Shown: piece by piece, positions 7,773-15,080 of the stretch
How the letters are laid out: each line of letters begins with the position of its first letter
Numbering within the stretch: position 1 is the first letter of the stretch
From: Coriobacteriales bacterium
Lineage (GTDB): Bacteria > Actinomycetota > Coriobacteriia > Coriobacteriales > UBA8131
DNA: 32,671 nucleotides
Reading direction: 5' to 3'
Assembly (NCBI GenBank): GCA_031264075.1
Contig: JAISEO010000105.1
Location: forward strand, 1-32,671
Translations under genes and position numbers: made by a program
Notes under the pieces: model-generated
Told to the model about the DNA's origin: nothing
Database searches by the model: none
What the model saw: the letters and a program-made list of their open reading frames with translations, nothing else

Positions 7773-9062
7773 TTACTCCACACTCCCATGCTTCACCGTC
7801 TTTGCGGCGGCTTTCATCACGGTACTGGCGTCGAGCGAGTCCAGATCCTTTCCGGCTATTCTGGCGTTGGCTAACAGGAACAGGACTCCTGGCGCCGCTC
7901 CGGTCTTCTCCACGGCCTGGGCGACACCCAGGGCAAACCGCTTCTTGACCTCGCGCTCGTCTCCGTCAAAGTCCGATTGCGGGAGGCCGGCGACGTATGC
8001 TTTCGCTCGAGCGGCTGCCTGAGCAGCGGGCACCAGCGCCCCGTCGAACTGCTCACGGCGCGTGTCGCGGATGGGTTGAAAGATCGGATTCGTGTCAAAC
8101 TCGACAATCCGGCGGACTTCCGGCAGCTCCAGCGAGGTGCCCGATGCCGCGATCCTGTCGAGGTCTGCGAAGCTTACGTGAGAAGCGAGGATCGCCTCCC
8201 GCACCGCCCCCTCCCCAAAGCCCGTGATAAGCCGGTGCAGCGCGAGGTAGTCCTGCTGCTTCACCTTTATCATCATCTGCTTTTCCGGGTCTGTTGACAG
8301 GATGCGGACGACCACCCCCTCCCTGTCCTGCCGGTCTGCCATGCGCACGGCTTCACCGAGGCTGCGTGCGGGCATTTCCTCCACAGAGGCCAAGCCGTCG
8401 CCGCCCCATATATCCCAGACGGTTCGTGTGGAGAGGTACTCCCCGGTGGCTATGACGACGGCGCCGAGCAGGATGATCTCGTCTTTTGGGTACGCGAGGA
8501 CAATCTGGTTGGATGGGCCGACGCCCTCGAACAGATAGGTGGTTCCCGCGTGTTCACTGAGCAGCGTCTCGGCTGCCGCGCTGGAGCGCGCATCGTTTCT
8601 GAGTATCCTCGTGTAGAGAATCGCCTGTTCAGAATCGAAGCTCCCCTTTGTGCTGAAGGCAGGCCGTCCATCGGGATGGCGGTAGAGGACGAGCAGCGAG
8701 CCATCCACCTTGTCGGTGACCTCCGCCGGGGCGTCAAAGTCGAGGGCGGCGATATCCGACTCGATGGCCACCCCCTCCTCCTCGTCGCCGAGCGCCCAGC
8801 CGGACTGAACCTGCTGGAGCGTGAAGAACTTCCTCCAGGGGCGGGCTACGATCTCAGCGTCTGAGAGGTCATCGGCCTTGGAGCGCACGATGAGACCCCG
8901 GCACTGCTTCGTCGCCTCGTTCCAGTGGCCGAGCATCTGGGCGAGTTTGCTGTACGAGAGTATCTTCAGGTCAGAGCAGCGCGGATGACACGCGCAATTG
9001 ATATAGCCGTCGGCCACTTCCCGGACAACGAGATCCGTATCTATGATGTCTGACAGCTTCAT
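7773..9062 (-). CDS. T4 Rnl1-like RNA ligase
   Basis: The 429-residue product carries the nucleotidyltransferase motifs of the T4 RNA ligase 1 group: an upstream CRGLIVR, motif I KVDGS with predicted adenylated Lys118, a motif III-like YLFEGVGPSNQIV (about 176-188), motif IV REGVVVRI (247-254) and motif V MIKVKQQDY (264-272). These enzymes join RNA ends with ATP through a covalent AMP-lysine, often to repair cleaved tRNA. No kinase/phosphatase partner is adjacent. The ATG at 9062 has no Shine-Dalgarno and lies nine bases after a TACACT -10, so the message may be nearly leaderless. The 150-residue C-terminal region is helical and not assigned. The PIN RNase a few genes away could create substrates, but no link is shown. 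Confidence 0.85.
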   Translation of the reverse strand: MKLSDIIDTDLVVREVADGYINCACHPRCSDLKILSYSKLAQMLGHWNEATKQCRGLIVRSKADDLSDAEIVARPWRKFFTLQQVQSGWALGDEEEGVAIESDIAALDFDAPAEVTDKVDGSLLVLYRHPDGRPAFSTKGSFDSEQAILYTRILRNDARSSAAAETLLSEHAGTTYLFEGVGPSNQIVLAYPKDEIILLGAVVIATGEYLSTRTVWDIWGGDGLASVEEMPARSLGEAVRMADRQDREGVVVRILSTDPEKQMMIKVKQQDYLALHRLITGFGEGAVREAILASHVSFADLDRIAASGTSLELPEVRRIVEFDTNPIFQPIRDTRREQFDGALVPAAQAAARAKAYVAGLPQSDFDGDEREVKKRFALGVAQAVEKTGAAPGVLFLLANARIAGKDLDSLDASTVMKAAAKTVKHGSVE

Positions 9063-9071
9063 ATGGTTCTG

Positions 9072-9082
9072 AGTGTATCACA
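9072..9082 (-). promoter_or_regulatory. Extended -10 of the RNA ligase gene
   Basis: On the minus strand the sequence reads TGTGATACACT, an extended -10, ending nine bases before the ATG. Exactly the same 11-mer, in the same orientation, occurs at 12286-12296 upstream of the STAS gene. Confidence 0.45.
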
Positions 9083-9139
9083 GGCTCACTGCGCTCGACG
9101 CATCCGGAAATCTTGTCATCCACTCGAGCCCGGCATCGC

Positions 9140-11797
9140 CTAGTTCACCGACACCGCGCGGTAGCCATACCATGCCCACTGTGACAGGAACTCCGAGATA
9201 CTCACGCTCTTGCTGGGGCCGTAGTAGGGGTCATGATAGAACACGCGGTCGTTGGTGTAGCCGTAGACACAACAGACATGGGCGCCCTTGCCCTCCCAGT
9301 TGGCCCAGACAACAACCGGTCGTCTGGAAGCCAGGTATTCCTGTATCGTGTTCCATGAAGCATAGGTCAGGTCTACGGGCGTGACGCCATAGCTGCTCAT
9401 CGGCCCCATGATGCCCGAGGGAAAGAGTTCTATCAGGCCTCCGGAAAGATAGGGAGAGCCCGAATAGCCTGTGTAGGGATTGCCCGTTATGGGTACGCGT
9501 GCTATAAAATCTGCCGTGTTTGTGGCTATGTTCTGCGATCTGAGCAGCATCGCGGCGCTTGCGCTCTCGCAACCATTCCACGCTCTGATAGCCGTCTGGC
9601 TTTCATAGGGCGTATCTATGAAAACCGACCAGGGCAAGCTATAGCCAACCAGCCCGAATCTGAACGTGAGCGCCGAGTCTTTGGTTCCCACATACAGCCG
9701 GGTTCCCGAGCTGTCGGATCGAGCGGAGATATAGTACCCGGCAGGGGTCTTGATATAAAACCAGCCTTCTCCGGTCGTTTCCAATATAAAGCGTTGGGCA
9801 TACGACCCATTGTCGGGGCTCTGCTGCAGGAGCGTTCCGGGAAGGTCCCTGGAGTCGGCCATGCCCACAGCCTTCTTGTTGTAGATATTCGTCAGGTTGA
9901 AAAAGCCGTCGGAACCCGTCTGCACGCGAAAAGTCTGCGCTCCGGTGCCGTTTGCCTGATGGAGCTGGATCGCCGCAAAGCTTATGTACGAAGCCCCGAC
10001 GACGTCAAAGGCGTTGTTCCCACGGGTATATACGGTGTAATAGTCCTCTGGAGGACTGAGGTTTGTCCACGCTATCCTGAACAGCGCCGCTTCGGGCGCG
10101 TTGCGCAGGAGTCCGTCTACTGCTGCCAATGCTCCCACCGGCTGTGTGTACAGATCGAGCCCCGCAGGCATCAGGTAGTACCCCGACGCGACATTCTCAA
10201 TAAGGTAGCCTCCAATGGCCGGGAGTATGTTCCAAAGCTCCGAGAGCACCACGCCGCCAGCACGGCCTGCGTCATCGGGCAGGCTCGGCCCCATTGAGCC
10301 CTGGACGACCCTGTTGCCCGCGGCTGCGCCTGCGTCCTGAAGGTATCGGCCCGAGTTAACCGCTCGAAGCGCGTAGTGTCCGCCGGTAGCGATGAGTTCA
10401 AACTTCTGTGCGAAGGTGCCGTTGGAGGGGTGAAGCTTCACTCCCAAGCCGGCCGCATCGGATGCGCCAGGGATATCGACCCGCAGGGACGCGTCATATT
10501 TGGGCGACAGCGCCACAACGCCCTGGGGAATGGAGAGGTCAACCGGCTCCAACACAAAGCTCTGCGCCGGGGTACCATTGGATACATAGAGCTGCATCCC
10601 TGTTCTGGCCGCCGCGTTAGCTCCCGGCACGTCAATGACCAGTGCCGAGCGTGCCGCAAAGAAGGTGACGGTGCCGTCCTCGTTGCGTACCAGGGCCCAT
10701 TGTTGTGCGGGCGTGCCGTTGGGCACATATTGCTGGAGCGCCGTCCTCGATACGATGCCACCTCCGCGGCAATCGAGGACCTGACCGGACGCGAGGGAGC
10801 TGATGGTGTAGTACTGCGTTCCCTCATCCCACTTGACATAATAGATTTGGGCCAAAGTCCCGTTTGACGGGTAGAGCTGAATCTGGGTTGACGGAGCATC
10901 AGAAGCGCCGGGAAGGTCCAGGACAAGGCCGTAGTTAAGGCTGGATCGTATGGTGTAGCTTCCGTCCTCGACAGTCTGCGCAGAAGGGTGGGCATAGCTG
11001 GTAGAGAGGAAGTAGAAGGATTGCGCAGCCGTGCCATTTGCCGTCCAGAGGCGAAGGTTGGTAGCGTTTGCGTCCTGAGCTGCGGCCACATCGGCGACAA
11101 GCTCGGTTGTGTCCTGCGCACCCTGTGCTTGCAAGGACAGCACGCTCACCAGCTTATAGGCACCCGAGCGCGCGGTATCGGGAACGAGCTGCCACCTCTG
11201 TGCGTCGGTCTCGTTCCGCTGGTACTGCTGAATATTGGCTCCGCGATACGCCTGGCCACCGGTCACATCCAGCGCGGCCTGGGAATTGACATTGGTGATG
11301 AGGTACGAACCGGTCTGGCTGTCATACTCGACATCAAACTGCTGAGCTCCTGTTTTATTGGAGTTCCAGATCTGGACATTGGCCCCATTCGCGAGAGAGG
11401 CATGGTCAACATCCACCATGCGCGTAAGAGAGGATGCGGGGCGTATATAGTAGCTGCCGTCAGCGAGGGATGGTGGCTCAGAACTACCGCTCAGCACCAC
11501 CGTCTCGTGCGGAGCAGAAGTCTCGTCTGTCTCGCCAGAATCTTCTGCCTCCCCGAAAACTTTCGGGCTGGATGCTGCGCCGCCGTTTTCCGGCAGTTCG
11601 ACTCCATCAGAGGCACCGACAGTGCCCGGGTCAACGGTGCTCCCCCCGTCTGGTGACGCAGGATCCTCCTGCACAACCCGTTCAACTCCTGTATCAGGAG
11701 GGCCTTCCCCGGCATCGGCAACCGAGACGGGCACAAGCACAAGACTTATGACAAGCGCCAGGCCGCAGCAAATAATCTTTTGGAACGCCGTATACAT
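9140..11797 (-). CDS. Secreted ricin-type repeat protein with C39-like peptidase domain
   Basis: The 885-residue protein has a signal peptide (hydrophobic core about residues 8-26, cleavage near VADA), a Pro/Ser/Asp-rich linker (about 30-110), then a long array of beta-trefoil ricin-type blocks (about 112-720). These carry repeated Q-x-W/F motifs such as AQQFDVEY, AQRWQLVP, AQSFYFLS, AQQWALVR, AQSFVLEP, AQKFELIA, AQTFRVQT and AQRFILET, which usually bind carbohydrate. The C-terminus (about 723-885) is a C39-like cysteine peptidase: Cys743 in NGCESASAAMLL, His840 in GAHVCCVYGY and Asp856 in YHDPYYG. There is no sortase signal, so it is released or held by its lectin domains. GGGGAGAG precedes the ATG. 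It lies downstream of the STAS gene on the same strand with a 112-base gap. Confidence 0.9.
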   Translation of the reverse strand: MYTAFQKIICCGLALVISLVLVPVSVADAGEGPPDTGVERVVQEDPASPDGGSTVDPGTVGASDGVELPENGGAASSPKVFGEAEDSGETDETSAPHETVVLSGSSEPPSLADGSYYIRPASSLTRMVDVDHASLANGANVQIWNSNKTGAQQFDVEYDSQTGSYLITNVNSQAALDVTGGQAYRGANIQQYQRNETDAQRWQLVPDTARSGAYKLVSVLSLQAQGAQDTTELVADVAAAQDANATNLRLWTANGTAAQSFYFLSTSYAHPSAQTVEDGSYTIRSSLNYGLVLDLPGASDAPSTQIQLYPSNGTLAQIYYVKWDEGTQYYTISSLASGQVLDCRGGGIVSRTALQQYVPNGTPAQQWALVRNEDGTVTFFAARSALVIDVPGANAAARTGMQLYVSNGTPAQSFVLEPVDLSIPQGVVALSPKYDASLRVDIPGASDAAGLGVKLHPSNGTFAQKFELIATGGHYALRAVNSGRYLQDAGAAAGNRVVQGSMGPSLPDDAGRAGGVVLSELWNILPAIGGYLIENVASGYYLMPAGLDLYTQPVGALAAVDGLLRNAPEAALFRIAWTNLSPPEDYYTVYTRGNNAFDVVGASYISFAAIQLHQANGTGAQTFRVQTGSDGFFNLTNIYNKKAVGMADSRDLPGTLLQQSPDNGSYAQRFILETTGEGWFYIKTPAGYYISARSDSSGTRLYVGTKDSALTFRFGLVGYSLPWSVFIDTPYESQTAIRAWNGCESASAAMLLRSQNIATNTADFIARVPITGNPYTGYSGSPYLSGGLIELFPSGIMGPMSSYGVTPVDLTYASWNTIQEYLASRRPVVVWANWEGKGAHVCCVYGYTNDRVFYHDPYYGPSKSVSISEFLSQWAWYGYRAVSVN

Positions 11798-11909
11798 AGC
11801 TCTCCCCAGTCAAAATACTGTAAACCATATCCACCGGAACTCCCAGAAAGGAACCCTTTTTTCCATAGTAACAGAAATGAGTGCAGGAGAGGTGGGAGAG
11901 GGGGAGGGA

Positions 11910-12209
11910 TCACTCGATACTCAGGATACGGGAGAACCCGGTGATGTCGAACACCTCGCGCACGCCGTCTGAGACATTGATGAGCCTCAGTGCGTGATTT
12001 TTTGCGCTGGCGACCTTCTGTCCGGCAAGCAACACCCTCAGTCCGGCGCTGCTCACATAGTCCAGTTTCTCGCAGTCCACCACCGTGATCTGCCAACTCT
12101 CACAGGCCTCTACGAGCGGCCCTTCCAACTCCGGAGCGGTCAGGGTATCCAGTCTGCCTGAAAGCCTTATGGTTCTCGTGTCGTCGTTGTCACTGCTTAG
12201 TATCTCCAC
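11910..12209 (-). CDS. STAS-domain anti-sigma factor antagonist
   Basis: The 99-residue protein is a single STAS domain: IRLSGRLDTLTAPELE at the N-terminus, VVDCEKLDYVSSAGLRVLL in the centre and a C-terminal NVSDGVREVFDITGF helix. Ser53/Ser54 in YVSSAGL occupy the position of the phosphorylated serine of SpoIIAA/RsbV. In that family the unphosphorylated form binds a GHKL-type kinase/anti-sigma factor and a PP2C/SpoIIE phosphatase resets it. The start is GTG with AGGAGGAG upstream. It is divergent from the operon that encodes a SpoIIE phosphatase and GHKL-like domains fused to transporters, which supplies all the partners except a sigma factor. Confidence 0.9.
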   Translation of the reverse strand: MEILSSDNDDTRTIRLSGRLDTLTAPELEGPLVEACESWQITVVDCEKLDYVSSAGLRVLLAGQKVASAKNHALRLINVSDGVREVFDITGFSRILSIE

Positions 12210-12268
12210 GGTTCAGCTCCTCCTGTCCACGGGCCCTGAGGCTCGTTTTCCTCTGCCCTCTGCCCTGC

Positions 12269-12322
12269 TGTCAAAACATAGAGCCAGTGTATCACACCTG
12301 TGTGCCGATTATCCTCTATACT
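12269..12322. promoter_or_regulatory. Divergent promoter region between STAS gene and transporter operon
   Basis: Minus strand: TGTGATACACT (12296-12286), an extended -10 shared with the RNA ligase promoter, giving a leader of about 70 bases to the STAS gene. A TTGACA also occurs on the minus strand at 12274-12269 but lacks a partner. Plus strand: TATACT (12317-12322) is a good -10 just before the first transporter gene. Between them CACACCTGTGTG (12293-12304) is a perfect inverted repeat and could be an operator controlling both directions. Confidence 0.45.
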
Positions 12323-12335
12323 GAGTTTGGAGCAG

Positions 12336-13949
12336 ATGCAGAAAAATCTATGGACATACCGGACAGTACGGGCGTTTGGAGCGATACGCACTCCCGCCCT
12401 CATTTCTGCACTCGTTCTCGTGCTTTCCCTTGCCACCCTCTCGCTCAACGCCTGTACCGCCGAGCAGAGTCAAACCAGGGTCCAGAGCCTCGACGACATG
12501 GCCACCGCGCGTATCGGCATCTTCGAGGGTTCCATCTACGACCAGGTAGTCAGCGAGCTGTATCCCGACGCGACCAAACTCTATTACAAGACGGCGGTCG
12601 ACATCCTTACCGCCCTGCAAAGTGGCCAGGTGGACTGCATGCTCGTCAATAAGGTCTCAGCCGACAGGGTCATGCGGGAGGTAAGCGGCATCAGGTATCT
12701 GGACGAGTACCTCGGATACGAGGACCTCGCTCCGGTTGTCTCCCCTGACAAAGCCTACCTCCGCGACGAACTCAACACGGTTATCGCGGAGATGGAAAAC
12801 GACGGCACTCTGGCAGATCTGCAACAGAAGTGGCTCTATGGGCCCGTCGAGGAAGCCGTCATGGGCGAGTATGAGCTCAGCGGCGAGAAGGGCACGCTCT
12901 CACTTGCCACGGGCAGCGATAACACGCCGTTTGCCCTCGTAGGGGAGAACGGGGAGATAGTGGGCTACGACATCGAGTTCATGATGCTCTTCGCCGAGCG
13001 CCAGGGCTATGCACTGGAGACAACGGACATGAACTTTGCCGGGATGCTCGCCGCGATAAGCGTGGGCAAGTATGACGTCGCGGCAACCGGCATCACGATA
13101 ACCCCGGAGCGCGCCGAGGTCGTGCTGTTCAGCAATCCCACCGCCAGGGTCCCGATGGTCTGTCTCGTCCATGAGGGGGCGCCGGAAGTGTCTTCGGGCC
13201 CTCTCGACGTGCTTGGCAGGGGGATACAATCGACCTTCATCGACGAGGGTCGCTACCGCCTGCTCCTCTCGGGCCTTGGCATAACGCTTGGCATCACCGC
13301 GCTCTCCGCCGTTCTGGGCACCGCGCTCGGAGCGCTGTTCTTCTGTATGAAGCGCTCAAAGCTACGCGGCCTGAGGGTGCTCACGAGCATCGTTGATCGC
13401 CTCACCAACGGGCTTCCCACTGTGGTCATCCTGCTCGTCCTCGCCTACGTCGTATTCAGCGCCGTGCCCATAGCTGGCTTTTGGGTCGCGTGCATCGGGT
13501 TCTCCCTTATCTTTGCCTCGGGCTTCTCAGAGACGATGCTCGTGGGCACGAACTCCGTAAGCCGGGCCCAGACAGAGGCCGCGCTGGCGCTCGGGTTCAG
13601 CCGTGGCGAGGTGTTCAGACTGGTGGTGCTGCCCCAGGCGATGAGCACGATAGTCCCGCTCTACAGCGGCCAGCTCGCAGAACTCGTCAAGGGCACGGCA
13701 ATCGTCGGCTTTATCGCGGTGGACGACCTCACCCGGGCAAGCGACCTTATTCGCAGCGTCACCTTTGACGCGCTCTTTCCGCTCATGGCCAGCGCCGTCG
13801 TCTACTTCCTCGTCATATGGCTTCTTGTCGCGGGGCTGCGCGGCATACAGCGCCAGATGGAGAGCGGGCGCACAAGGCGGGCGAGGCAGTCGATGGCACG
13901 CTTGGAGCAGGGCGCTCCCAACTTACAACAGGAGGCAGGAAGGCGATAA
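12336..13949 (+). CDS. Amino-acid ABC transporter: permuted binding domain fused to permease
   Basis: The 537-residue protein starts with a signal/lipobox (SLATLSLNAC, Cys40). Residues about 51-170 (SLDDMATARIGIFEGS... ALQSGQVDCMLVN... MENDGTLADLQQKW) resemble the second half of an SBP_bac_3 domain. Residues about 186-280 (GTLSLATGSDNTPFALVGE, GEIVGYDIEF, KYDVAATGITITPERAEVV) resemble the first half. The order is therefore swapped, and the domain joins directly to a HisM-type permease (about 305-505) with GLPTVVILLVLAY, an EAA loop (EAALALGFSRGEVFRLVVLP) and VKGTAIVGFIAVDDLTRASD. It probably imports polar amino acids with the ATPase encoded next. The ATG at 12336 follows GGAG and a TATACT -10; a GTG at 12300 lies before the -10 and is rejected. 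Confidence 0.85.
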   Translation: MQKNLWTYRTVRAFGAIRTPALISALVLVLSLATLSLNACTAEQSQTRVQSLDDMATARIGIFEGSIYDQVVSELYPDATKLYYKTAVDILTALQSGQVDCMLVNKVSADRVMREVSGIRYLDEYLGYEDLAPVVSPDKAYLRDELNTVIAEMENDGTLADLQQKWLYGPVEEAVMGEYELSGEKGTLSLATGSDNTPFALVGENGEIVGYDIEFMMLFAERQGYALETTDMNFAGMLAAISVGKYDVAATGITITPERAEVVLFSNPTARVPMVCLVHEGAPEVSSGPLDVLGRGIQSTFIDEGRYRLLLSGLGITLGITALSAVLGTALGALFFCMKRSKLRGLRVLTSIVDRLTNGLPTVVILLVLAYVVFSAVPIAGFWVACIGFSLIFASGFSETMLVGTNSVSRAQTEAALALGFSRGEVFRLVVLPQAMSTIVPLYSGQLAELVKGTAIVGFIAVDDLTRASDLIRSVTFDALFPLMASAVVYFLVIWLLVAGLRGIQRQMESGRTRRARQSMARLEQGAPNLQQEAGRR

Positions 13950-13995
13950 TGATACAATGCGGTTTGGTCAGCAGACGTGGGCAGGGCAGGTTCCT

Positions 13996-15072
13996 ATGAT
14001 AGAGATACGTAAACTCAAGAAGTCGTATGGCGATCTCGTGGTACTGGAGGGGGTTGACCTCTCCATTGAGGCCGGCGAGGTCATCTCGGTCATAGGGCCT
14101 TCGGGCTCCGGAAAGAGCACGCTGCTGCGCTGCATCACCCTGCTCGACCCGCCCACGGCCGGCGAGATATACATAGAGGGCGAGAACATCACGGCGCCAC
14201 ACGCAGACGTGCCGAAGATCAGGCAGAAGATGGGCATGGTCTTTCAGAGCTTCAACCTGTTCAACCACCTCATGGTCATAGAAAATCTCATGCTCGCGCC
14301 CGTCCGGCTTAAGGGCACGCCCAAGCAACAGGCCTACGACGAGGGCATGGAGCTTCTCGAGATGGTAGGCGTGGCGGACAAGGCCCTGGAGCTTCCCTCG
14401 GGGCTTTCCGGGGGACAGAAGCAGCGTGTGGCCATTGCGCGTGCGCTGGCCATGAGGCCGGAGATACTGCTCTTTGACGAACCCACCAGCGCGCTTGACC
14501 CGACCCGCGTGAGCGAGGTCCTCAGCGTTATTCGCCGTCTGGCCGACGAGGGGCTCACGATGATGGTGGTGACCCACGAGATGGCCTTTGCCCGCAGCGT
14601 CTCCACACGTGTGCTCTACCTGGACGAACGCGGCATCTACGAGGACGGCAGCCCCTCACAGATATTTGAGCATCCCGACCGGCCCAAGACACGTGCCTTC
14701 ATCCAGCGCATCCGGAGCTTTGAGTACCGCATCACGTCGCCGAGCTTTGACCTCTACGAGATGAACGGCGGCATCGAGCAGTTCCTCATGAAGAATTATG
14801 TCTCATCTGGCGCACTCAGACAGGTGCAGCTCATCGCCGAGGAGATGCTCGTCAATGTGCTTCTGCCCGCGCTCAAGCGTCCGAGCATCCTCTTCACGCT
14901 GAGGAAGGATGAGGACACCGGGCACCTCGCGCTGCTGTTTGCGTTCAAATCCGAGGAGGCGTTTGCGATAGACTCCGGCGACAGCCTCGCGGTGGACATC
15001 GTGCGCAACATCGCCTCTGAGGTAACAGAGCAGTATGCGGGCGGCGAGAACCTGATAACGGTGGAGCTCTGA
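13996..15072 (+). CDS. Amino-acid ABC transporter ATPase with C-terminal GHKL-like extension
   Basis: Residues 1-240 are a complete polar-amino-acid type ATPase: Walker A GPSGSGKST (34-42), Q-loop Q84, signature LSGGQ (137-141), Walker B ILLFDEP (157-163) and His194. It should energise the two fused binding/permease proteins on either side. About 100 extra residues follow (256-358), with LRQVQLIAEEMLVNVLLPAL, which looks like the N-box helix of RsbW-type GHKL kinases (E282-E283...N287), and a strand ending GENLITVEL. The DxGxG and glycine-rich motifs are not clear, so the extension looks reduced or degenerate. ATG 13996 (MIEIRKLKKSYG) matches the family start; ATG 13957 is a possible longer start. 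Confidence 0.85.
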   Translation: MIEIRKLKKSYGDLVVLEGVDLSIEAGEVISVIGPSGSGKSTLLRCITLLDPPTAGEIYIEGENITAPHADVPKIRQKMGMVFQSFNLFNHLMVIENLMLAPVRLKGTPKQQAYDEGMELLEMVGVADKALELPSGLSGGQKQRVAIARALAMRPEILLFDEPTSALDPTRVSEVLSVIRRLADEGLTMMVVTHEMAFARSVSTRVLYLDERGIYEDGSPSQIFEHPDRPKTRAFIQRIRSFEYRITSPSFDLYEMNGGIEQFLMKNYVSSGALRQVQLIAEEMLVNVLLPALKRPSILFTLRKDEDTGHLALLFAFKSEEAFAIDSGDSLAVDIVRNIASEVTEQYAGGENLITVEL

Positions 15073-15080
15073 TACGTCGG

